A stretch of DNA of 64,000 nucleotides from positions 106,094,263-106,158,262 of the forward strand of contig CM054059.1 in assembly GCA_028641055.1 (NCBI GenBank). Reading direction: 5' to 3'. The first letter of the stretch is position 1. Every line of letters starts with the position of its first letter. The position numbers and the translations under genes are program-made. Origin of the DNA: Alopecurus myosuroides. Taxonomy: Eukaryota; Streptophyta; Magnoliopsida; Poales; Poaceae. Positions 54,639 to 64,000 of this stretch are shown here, in pieces. The notes below the pieces were generated by a model, which was given only the letters and a program-made list of their open reading frames with translations, made no database searches and was not told where the DNA came from.

Positions 54639-57600
54639 TGTAACATCCCTGTTTTGCTAACAAAGGGTTGTGGTGTTGTGTACATGTCATAGCATGCATG
54701 AAAATTTTGAACCAAGTTTTAATTTGAATTTAAATGAAACTTGCACAAAAACCACTTAAAGTGATCACCCAAAATTTGTTATAAAAACATTTTCAAATTT
54801 TGAAAAGCAAAGACATGGTGAGGTTGAAAATTTTGTAAGGTTTTTAAATATCATTTTTGCAAATTTTTCTGTTTACAAAAAGGCCATCAAAAACCCTGTT
54901 TCTGTCCTGTTTTAAAATAGCTAAGGACCTTTCCGCAGTTTTTGTTTCTTTCGGGGGGTTTTTGCAAAACTGCCTGTTTTATCGTATTCCTCCTCCTGCC
55001 AGAAGGAGAGCAGCCCGCCGACGGCTCCGCGTACCACCTCCTGCTCCCCCGCGAGGATAAGGAGGAAGAGGAGGCGTCCTCGACCTCCTCTACTCACTCT
55101 CCCCTCGCGCCGTGTGCTCTTCCTCTCTGTTCTTCCCGCGGAGACCGAACCCTAACCGGAATTCCTAGGGCGCCGGAGATTCGATGCCGCCGCCGTTACA
55201 CGCCACCTGCCGCCGAGCTGAGGCTTCCACGAGCTCCGCCGTGCCCCGCTCTCCCTCCTCGACGACGCACGCAAGTGGGGATGGCCGGAGACGCCGCAAT
55301 CGACTCCTTCTTCCCCGAGTCCGGCCGCCGGCCGTCGTGCTCGTTGCCGCTTAATCCGGCCGCCCCATCCTCGTCTGATCACATCCACGGCTTCGTGGTG
55401 AGCTCCTGAACCCCGCAATGCCCTCACATTGGCTCCTCCCCCTCAGCAGTTCTCTGCCTCCGTACCTCACCATCCGCCGCCGTGCCACCGCTCGCCGCCG
55501 CTGCTCCGGTGGCCAATAAGTAGCGGCGCCGCCACCCACGGGCTCCCCTCGAGCCCCTCTACCGTATGCACTGCGCCCCGCAGGCCAATTCTTGCTCGAT
55601 CGAGCGAATTGCTCGCCGGCAGAGCCTCTGTGACCATGATGAGATCATCCCGATGTCATCATGACGTCATATTTCAGTTTTATCTATTTCTGGAAAATGG
55701 TTAATAATAACAGAAAAATAATGAATTCTAATAATTTAATAACTATTGTTTTATACATCAGAAAAATAAAAGTAAGGTATAGAAATGTTTAGAAAAATAT
55801 TCTCTATCCAAATATGTCATTTTCACACATGTTTGGCAAAGTCCAAAAATGAGTATTTATTTAATGTTGTTTAATCATTTAAAAACAGAAAATTAAGTTT
55901 TTATTCATTAAAATTAGAAAATTAAAAGTTATATACCAAATTGCTCAAAATGACAAATGCAAGCTAGCTATGATGTTTTCAAACCCATTTGAGCAACTAA
56001 AATTGTACCCACTTTCAGAATCGCCCGAAAACCCCTCCGGGGTCTATTTCGGGATAAATCCAGTAAAAATGCCTAACTGACATATGAACCCTAGCAACCC
56101 AACGATCATACTTAGGGCTTTATTTCAGTGCATTAACCTGCTCATGCATACATATTGCGCATTGCATCGATGCCATGTGTTGATTGTTGTTACCCTTCTT
56201 TTCGGTGTTGTTTTTCCCTCGGTAGAACGTGACTCCGAAGAGAAGACCGGCAGTCCAATGACGAATACTTGATCTTAACCGACAAGTCAAGCACTTATTC
56301 CAGAAGATCTTTATCTGGTTTTCTTATAACCAAGGCAAGCATAACCTCTTATCTGCTCATATACGTTTTCCAACAAGATTTGATCTCGTACTTTGCATTC
56401 GATTCCAAAGTATTTGATGCTAGTAGACATAGTTCACCTATATGCTGCATTGCCTCAATATCCTGATCCACTGCTCCTAGCTGCCATAGAATTGCTTGTG
56501 TGCATCGCCAGAGCCTCATATCTGCTTTGCTTAGTCATACATGTTTGTTTACCTCTGCTCCATCCGGTTGATGAATCAGAGCTTCGATAACCTAGTATGA
56601 CATGATGACGTGGTGAGATGAGAGTTGTGTGGTTAACCTGACTAAGGAGAGGACGGGAGGCCGCTTGGGAAGTGGTTCTTTGTCCTGTACTTGCCAACCC
56701 TAGGAGTAAGGTCTCGCCGCGGAAACCAAGACTGAGCGTGCAACCACACGCGCGAGCCAATGAACCTCGCTCGACTAACTAACTTGTTTGGCCACATCCA
56801 TGAGTCACGTAGTTTGCTATTTCCATCTGCGTGTGAGTCCGAAAACGATTTGGAGAAAAACTAGGGCATGACCGGGACAAGTGATGGACGTACACGGATC
56901 TTGTTCCCGACTCACAGAACAGGTGTCGTCAGGAGGTGGCCAACTCCCTGTTGACGGGGTGGCCCTGTTTGGGTTGACTCATGGATAGGGTCGAGCAAGG
57001 TAAAGGTCGGAGCCAGCCACCCTCTGTCGCGCTCCATGGAAGAGCGTACATGTGGCGCTAAGAGTCGGAGGGTACGTGTGGGTAAAGTGTACCACCCTGC
57101 AGGGATAAATCTTTCGGAAAGCCGTGTCCACGGTTATGGACGACTTGGTGAAAGTCACGAGGTCATAGATAACTTGAAAGTGGCGTAAAAGATGTTGTCA
57201 ATAAATGAAGGGTGCCTCCCCGGAGATGCCGGGAGGGGTGATCCTTGTAGCATGTGAGGTGCTGGGAAATGATGTTGGTGGATGAAAAGATGATGATTTC
57301 AGTAGTTGATTAGTCCTCTCATCTGTTTTAAAAACTCCATGAGACGTGCTATTCTTCCTCGTTTTGGAAAACAAAGATTGCTTTACGCAAAACAGCCTTC
57401 ATAAAACCCTTTCTAAAGTTAGCCAGATATATAATAGGTTAATTAAGTCTTGTTGAGTACCTCCCGTACTCAGGTTTGCTTAATTTTGGTTCAGGTGAAG
57501 ATCTTTCATCGGTGGTGTTTCAACATGGACATCGACGAGTAGTTTGGGGTTCCCAGGTGGCAGCCTGGAATCTATGGGCTGGGACGTCGCCTTATGTTGC

Positions 57601-58175
57601 AGCCTCTTAGGCCTTTTTGGTTCTTGTTGATTAGCAACATAATTTGCCTTCCGTTCTCTGATGTAATGTTGGGTCGTGTGACCTCTGTTTGTAAGCTATA
57701 CTCTAGTAACACTTGTTTAATAAAGCTTCATGTTTAGAGTACTGCTTTGATCGGTTGTTGGTTTCGAGCTCATTGTTATACAGTTTTGGCTATGCCTGCA
57801 TAGTTGTCGCAGTCGAGGGGTTGTGGAGCCGATGATCCATGTCCGAGCCCGCCTGTCGATGTGATCTGCCTGGGGCGAGGTAACCCCCAGTAACCCTCGA
57901 TTGTTGTTGCACTTTCTGGACACATAGCATCTCTGTATAGCTTTGGTCCCGTTTCCTTCAGTTTCATCCGACTCGTGGACGCTTGGGTATGCATAATTGG
58001 TTATGACTAGCATGGAAACAAGGAGTAGTAGACCGGGGATCCGGACTACATGCCGATGAATCCGGTCTGCCTGCCGTTGTTTGTTGCGGCCGGGGCTGGT
58101 AACCCTGAAGCCCTTGTGAGTCCATGGCTAGGAGTACATAACAGTATGTATATCTCTGGGTACGGGGTCGCGACA
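54639..58175 (+). repeat. 5' LTR, 3.5 kb
   Basis: TGTAACATCCCTGTTTTGCT...GGGGTCGCGACA. It has an AT-rich head, then a GC-rich leader containing a short frame starting at 55279 (MAGDAAIDSFFPESGRRPSC) that ends at a donor-like GTGAGC near 55398, then AT-rich sequence and exon-like pieces with acceptor signals near 56226 and 57495. The block ACCCTGCAGGGATAAATCTT at 57093-57112 is shared with the solo LTR. Confidence 0.9.
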
Positions 58176-58180
58176 AGTCA

Positions 58181-58198
58181 TGGTATCAGAGCAGGACT
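58181..58198 (+). other. Primer-binding site (initiator tRNA-Met type)
   Basis: TGGTATCAGAGCAGGACT, five bases after the LTR end, is complementary to the 3' end of plant initiator tRNA-Met, the usual primer of many plant gypsy and copia elements. Confidence 0.9.
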
Positions 58199-61100
58199 GC
58201 CTGTAGGAAAACCTTACTGCTTGGTCGATGTTGAGTCTAGTGTTTGTGAAAACTACTTTAAAACTTCAAATGAGTTGTGAAAGCCTTCTTAGGATTCTTT
58301 TTACTCCGTATCTGGTATCGCTCTAACTCTGGGTCACCTTACCTGTTTTGATTTGAAAAGGTTTTTCTATCTCTTCTAGTCATTCAAAACTTAGGTGCCT
58401 TCTTTGGCAAGACGTTTCTTTCACCCAAGTTGACCTAGTGTTCAGTTTCTAGAGTCTTGTGTGTTCCATATTCCGTTATCTCTCGTTTCAAATGGGATAT
58501 TTCCTTTCCATCCTAATACCTCAGAGTTGTGTGGGTTCCACATACTCATGTTCCAAAGTCTTAAATCCTGAACCTCGAGAATTTCTTTTCATCTCGAATG
58601 TATCCGTTATCCTCTGCTCAAGTTCTTCCGGAGCTATGCTTGTCTTCTAAAAGATACTTCATGATTGTTGTTCGTAGTGTTCTTCGTGGCACTAAGATAG
58701 TAGTTACTCCTTTCTCAATGTTTTGAACCTTGGACTTGAACCGAAGGTCCCGGAATGTGCTGAATGGTGGTGGGTTGATTCATGTGGTTTCTTAACCATG
58801 TAATGCTCACGCTACCAGTACATGATGCTGACCTTTAACCCAAGTTTTGTTTCTTTGGATCCTAAGGAATATCTTCTACCTCAGGATGGCTAGGAAATTT
58901 TCAACTCTCATAGCCATAGGTTTTCTTTGGAATCAAAAGGAGTTACAACAAGAGTGTTCTTCATGATTCTCATATCTTTGGTTTGATTCAGCTATACCGA
59001 TCTTATAGCATGGGTTTTACAAAAGAGTATCACCTGTGCACTCCCCTTGGCCTTTGGATTTTCCAGAGCATGTTCCTACCTTCAAGTTGCTCTTAAATCT
59101 ACATCTGTTGTGTTGAAACCAAGTTGCATATGTGTGTTGGATTGTTCCAATGCATTTGCTCTGGTGTTCCGTCAGAACATTCCACCTTGGAATGTTAGGA
59201 GAAACAAACTCCAGTACCTCGTTCATCTCTAGGACAGGTCAAAGTTTTGTAATTCACAGATTAAAGAAGTTTCATTAGCTTCTGTTCTGTTCCACCTTCG
59301 AGAATCACACTCTTTCATATCAAGAGGTTGTGTTAAGCTTCATGGCCTTATTGATGAAGTGATTCCCTACACATCTTTACCCACCTTTCCTCCAAGTTTG
59401 GATGCTCAAGAATGTTGGGTGTTTATAGACATGTGTATCTGCTATTCCTAGCAATTTTTATTGCTTTGAAAATCTAAGAAAACATATGTATCCTTTTTAG
59501 CACTATCGGTCAACCAGTCTTTACTTAAAGTGGACTGTGTTACCAAATCTGTCCATTCCGGTGCACATTCTTGGTCAGAGAGTTAGGTTCATGCCAAAGC
59601 TCTCCATACCATATTGGTTGCTTTGAAAAGCAAGGTTCCTTTTCGAACTTCAAGACGTACCGGTAGGTTGTGATATTTTGGTTGTCTTTCCAGAAGTATC
59701 ACCAGGTTGTCACCTGACCGTGATGTCTAAATAAAGGGTAATTTGAACTACTCCTTTCTCCAAGAAAACTGTGCTGGATATCCTGGACTAGTTGGTTGAG
59801 CTTAAGCAACAACTTGGAGAGTTGAAAGACAAAAGCTTCACCTAACTTGATCCTTTGATAAGGGATGTCTAGTTCTCATGCTGTTGAAACAGGATAGTAG
59901 CTCCTTTGCGGAAATACTATCACTCTACCTCTTGATTTGATTTGGGCTATCGTCAAATCGAGAAAAGATCCAAGAACTATCAAGAGGGTGTTCCCACTCA
60001 TGGTGTTTTACCCGAGTACACCTCATGTCCTTTGGTCTGACCAATGTATTGCCTTGTTCGTATAACATATGAATCCCTCTTCTTGGAGTGTTCTGATAAG
60101 TGTGTTTTCGAGCCCATCGATGGAATTCTTATTTTCTCCAAGTTGCGAGAGGCTCATGTTGAACAATTGGCAACAATGTTGGAAACTTTCGAGAACCAAC
60201 TTTGTGTTATCACGAAGTTGTGTTCTGGATGTTCGAATTAGCTTACCCCGGTCCATGTGCCCTTGGTGAAAGTTGTCGCCGTGGATCCGAGTATAGTTCC
60301 ATTGTTCCTTCGGGAATAAGCCCAGTCGGTCATGCATGTGTGGAGTATTCTTGAGATGGTTGGTTGTTACCTCCATTTATTTGAACAAGTTTGCATCCAC
60401 ACTAAGCCACTGACTGATTGTTCGTGAAAGAGAAGAAGTCTATGAACTTCGTTATCTTTGTATCATCTCCCCAACAAGGACTCTGATGTGTTTCATAACA
60501 AGTAGACCATGTAGGTGCAACCGTCTTTCGTAAGTTGCTAATACATGAGTTCTGCAATCTCGCTCATCTTCTTGAGCGTGGAATCGTCGTCCATACCTTG
60601 AGGATCTAGCAAATGTATCTCGTTGTAACCGGTGCAATTCCGCTGATCAAACATACCGAGTCTGAGTTATCAACCCACTAACCAGAGTTGAATCTCAAAC
60701 ATCAACGATGGTTGGTGTTTCCTCAAGGGTGTTGAACTAGGTCCATTTGAAAATACGGCATGGTTGATGTTGTGGTTGACACAATTAGCCATAAGACCTA
60801 ATGTCATATCTCTTTGAATCCATAAGAACAACCACTCTCCGTGAGAATTCTTGTCTGGCCTATTCTAACAAGTTTCCTCCCCGTTCTTTCAAATCGGAGT
60901 TTTACTTTCACTTGATGACCTCTAGAAGGCTTGCGATGAGCCTGCTGCGAGTATTTCGAACATCAAGGAGAACCTGGAAGTTGATTCTTCCAATGTCTCT
61001 TTGTCAATCCTCCAAACCTTTCTTTAAATGGAAACAAGTTCCCAAGGAGAATCATCTCGTGGTGTTTTGTAACCACCATTGATCAGTTCCCTTTCTCAAG

Positions 61101-61939
61101 TTGTTTGTACTTGAAATTCTGTTCATCTGACACGTTGTGTGAATTTGTCAGTCACTTCAGCCATGGGATCCTAACTAAGTGGTAAACGTATTGCTACGTC
61201 AAACCCACAATAGGAAAGAGATTCCCTATTCCTTCAGGTGTTTCAATCCTCGTTGGTTATTCGTCCTTATGGTGTGACCAAAAATTCCTCCTTAATCACG
61301 GTGTTCCAACACTCCGTGGTTAATCATCTTCTGTCGTGAGGTAACATCCCGATCCTCGACAAGGGTTTCAAGAAAACGGTTATGGAATGATTGGAAGTTC
61401 CTTCATCTTCCGTGTCCACTCCGAAGAGTGAACATGATCATGTATCAAATTCTCTCTGACGCACGATTACAGTGTTTTATCGTGTTCTTCCTCGTCTCCG
61501 GATATTACATTGTGATATTCAAGACCATCTTCCCCATCCTGGTATTCTGTTTGAACTTCTATGTCAAAAGTTGTTCAACCTTTCTTTAGCAAAGGGATTT
61601 AAAGTCTTGTGCAAAGCTCATATTCTAAATCCTTTCAAGACCAATCGTCCACAAACTTGAAACCATCTTATATTCCCTCCGTTATCTTGATGTCTTTCAT
61701 GCCTGCTAACTCAAAAAGTTCTTTATGAACATTCCTATCATGAGTTACCCATGAGATACTCGATCTTCTTGAAGATCAAATCTTAAGAGTTTTTCCCTCT
61801 TACCTAAGGTGTATCCGTTCAATAATACACGATGCTACGGATCAACCTCTTCGAGAAGAGAACCGCAAGGTTCGAGAAGATCTTTCCAAACCGGTGTTCC
61901 TTCTTTCTTCTCCTTCGAGAATCTCGGGACGAGATTCTT
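58199..61939 (+). pseudogene. Internal domain: heavily decayed gypsy pol
   Basis: No frame exceeds about 120 codons, yet stretches are clearly from a chromovirus-type pol. Around 59945-60290 are GGGCTATCGTCAAATCGAGA, GTCCTTTGGTCTGACCAATG, ATTCTTATTTTCTCCAAG and GTCGCCGTGGATCCGAG, which match the reverse transcriptase order. The end (61915-61950) has GAATCTCGGGACGAGATTCT before the purine tract, as in the end of intact Tekay-type elements. Small indels are everywhere, so the protein cannot be read, but the colinear order is kept. The element must rely on proteins from elsewhere. Confidence 0.75.
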
Positions 61940-61954
61940 GTAAGGGGGTAGATT
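61940..61954 (+). other. Polypurine tract of the long-LTR element
   Basis: GTAAGGGGGTAGATT directly before the 3' LTR. The G-run is the plus-strand primer. Confidence 0.85.
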
Positions 61955-64000
61955 TGTAACATCCCTGTTTTGCTAACAAAGGGTTGTGGTGTTGTGTTCA
62001 TGTCATAGCATGCATGAAAAATTTGAACCAAGTTTTAATTTGAATTTAAATGAAACTTGCCCAAAAACCACTTAAAGTGATCACCCAAAATTTGTTATAA
62101 AAACATTTTCAAATTTTGAAAAGCAAAGACATGGTGAGGTTTAAAATTTTGTAAGGTTTTTAAATATCATTTTTGCAAATTTTTCTGTTTACAAAAAGGC
62201 CCTCAAAAACCCTGTTTCTATCCTGTTTTAAAATAGCTAAGGACCTTTCCGCAGTTTTTGTTTCTTTAAGGGGGTTTTCGCAAAACTGCCTGTTTTATCG
62301 TCTTCCTCCTCCTGCCAGAAGGAGAGCAGCCCGCCGACGGCTCCGCGTGCCACCTCCTGCTCCCCCGCGAGGATAAGGAGGACGAGGAGGCGTCCTCGAC
62401 CTCCTCTACTCACTCTCCCCTCGCGCTGTGTCCACTTCCTCTCTGTTCTTCCCGCGGAGACCGAACCCTAACCGGAATTCCTAGGGCGCCGGAGATTCGA
62501 TGCCGCCGCCGTTACACGCCCCCTGCCGCCGAGCTGAGGCTTCCACGAGCTCCGCCGTGCCCCGCTCTCCCTCCTCGACGACGCCCGCAAGTGGGGATGG
62601 CCGGAGACGCCGCAATCGACTCCTTCTTCCCCGAGTCCGGCCGCCGGCCGTCGTGCTCGTTGCCGCTTAATCCGGCCGCCCCATCCTCGTCTGATCACAT
62701 CCACGGCTTCGTGGTGAGCTCCTGAACCCCGCAATGCCCTCACCTTGGCTCCTCCCCCTCAGCAGCTCTCTGCCTCCGTACCTCACCGTCCGCCGCCGCG
62801 CCACCGCTCGCCACCGCTGCTCCGGTGGCCAATAAGTAGCGGCACCGCCACCCACGGGCTCCCCTCGAGCCCCTCTACCGTATGCACTGCGCCCCGCAGG
62901 CCAATTCTTGCTCGATCGAGCGAATTGCTCGCCGGCAGAGCCTCTGTGACCATGATGAGATCATCCCGATGTCATCATGACGTCATATTTCAGTTTTATC
63001 TATTTCTGGAAAATGGTTAATAATAACAGAAAAATAATGAATTCTAATAATTTAATAACTATTGTTTTATACGTCAGAAAAATAAAAGTAAGGTATAGAA
63101 ATGTTTGGAAAAATATTCTCTATCCAAATATGTCATTTTCACACATGTTTGGAAAAGTCCAAAAATGAGTATTTATTTAATGTTGTTTAATCATTTAAAA
63201 ATAGAAAATTAAGTTTTTATTCATTAAAATTAGAAAATTAAAAGTTATATACCAAATTGCTCAAAATGACAAATGCAAGCTAGCTATGATGTTTTCAAAC
63301 CCATTTGAGCAAATAAAATTGTACCCACTTTCAGAATCGCCCGAAACCCCCTCCGGGGTCTATTTCGGGATAAATCCAGTAAAAATGCCTAACTGACATA
63401 TGAACCCTAGCAACCCAACGATCATGCTTAGGGCTTTATTTCAGTGCATTAACCTGCTCATGCATACATATTGCGCATTGCATCGATGCCATGTGTTGAT
63501 TGTTGTTACCCTTCTTTTCGGTGTTGTTTTTCCCTCGGTAGAACGTGACTCCGAAGAGAAGACCAGCAGTCCAATGACGAATACTTGATCTTAACCGACA
63601 AGTCAAGTACTTATTCCAGAAGATCTTTATCTGGTTTTCTTATAACCAAGGCAAGCATAACCTCTTATCTGCTCATATACGTTTTCCAACAACATTTGAT
63701 CTCGTACTTTGCATTCGATTCCAAAGTATTTGATGCTAGTAGACATAGTTCACCTATATGATGCATTGCCTCAATATCCTGATCCACTGCTCCTAGCCGC
63801 CATAGAATTGCTTGTGCGCATCGCCAGAGCCTCATATCTGCTTTGCTTAGTCATACATGTTTGTTTACCTCTGCTCCATCCGGTTGATGAATCAGAGCTT
63901 CGATAACCTAGTATGACATGATGACGTGGTGAGATGAGAGTTGTGTGGTTAACCTGACTAAGGCGAGGACGGGAGGCCGCTTGGGAAGTGGTTCTTTGTC
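61955..64000 (+). repeat. 3' LTR (first 2 kb, runs off the right edge)
   Basis: Matches 54639 onward with about 98% identity by eye, including the leader frame and its donor site. One short deletion relative to the 5' LTR may lie near 62517 (substitution within CACGCCCCCTGCC). Confidence 0.93.

Larger units (their letters stand above)
54639..64000 (+). mobile_element. Long-LTR, non-autonomous gypsy-derived element (LARD-like)
   Basis: 5' LTR 54639-58175, primer site, 3.7-kb internal domain without usable frames, purine tract and 3' LTR from 61955 that leaves the window. The two LTRs differ at roughly 35-40 of about 2,050 comparable bases by eye, about 98% identity, so the insertion is fairly recent (order of one million years or less at usual grass rates). 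It inserted into the antisense gene of the Tat element. The layout resembles large retrotransposon derivatives such as Sukkula; the exact family is not established here. Confidence 0.9.

Noticed and set aside
54857..55409. Plus-strand frames in the long LTR as host genes
   Set aside because: They recur in the second LTR at 62173-62743 and lie in the LTR leader; treated as part of the LTR.
58181..58198. tRNA gene fragment
   Set aside because: Position just after an LTR and length of 18 bases show it is a primer-binding site.
60023..60376. Minus-strand 117-codon frame
   Set aside because: Opposite to decayed reverse transcriptase sequence; no independent support.

Overview
This window is plant nuclear DNA from a large, repeat-rich grass genome, most likely a Triticeae species (wheat, Aegilops, rye or barley). 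The signs are a Stowaway MITE, CACTA transposons with tnp2-type and second-ORF genes, a full-length LINE, a Tat-lineage Ty3/gypsy element with a spliced antisense gene, and two families of very long TGTAACATCCC...GCGACA LTRs inserted into one another. Only about 5 kb belongs to host genes. All family assignments come from reading motifs; no database was searched.

Layout: 1-882 is the inverted end of a long LTR. 1075-1813 is a decayed LINE 3' end (RNase H region) split by a Stowaway MITE. 3888-11484 is a complete LINE on the minus strand with a 15-bp target-site duplication, an open ORF1 and an ORF2 broken by two stops. 11851-13190 holds two diverged copies of the region upstream of the next gene, the first followed by a broken piece of that gene. 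13714-15775 is the one apparently intact host gene, a two-exon DUF4220/DUF594 membrane protein. 16131-17519 is a remnant LTR retrotransposon. 20149-36950 is an F-box gene on the minus strand, broken three ways: a 2.6-kb CACTA-like element (20585-23213) in the coding region, a small frameshift, and a 12.7-kb CACTA element (24002-36672) placed exactly at the start codon. The small element carries its own two-exon DEDD-type 3'-5' exonuclease-like gene and a 5S-rRNA-like block. 37073-37949 is a poly(A) retroposon with an 18-bp duplication. From 38701 to beyond the window lies a Tat-type gypsy element. Its pol is interrupted by a 4.6-kb solo LTR (43961-48595, duplication AGCCG), and its antisense gene by a long-LTR element (5' LTR 54639-58175, decayed internal part, 3' LTR from 61955).

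How the parts work together: the transposons are mostly dead, but recently so. Almost every premature stop that could be read is TAG, TAA or TGA where CAG, CAA or CGA is expected, in line with deamination of methylated cytosine. The points most worth following are the exonuclease gene plus 5S-like block inside the small CACTA, the CACTA insertion whose CAT duplication is the ATG of the F-box gene, an intron in the DUF4220 gene that looks like a LINE tail between duplicated exon bases, and control-like repeats shared upstream of both genes of the large CACTA.
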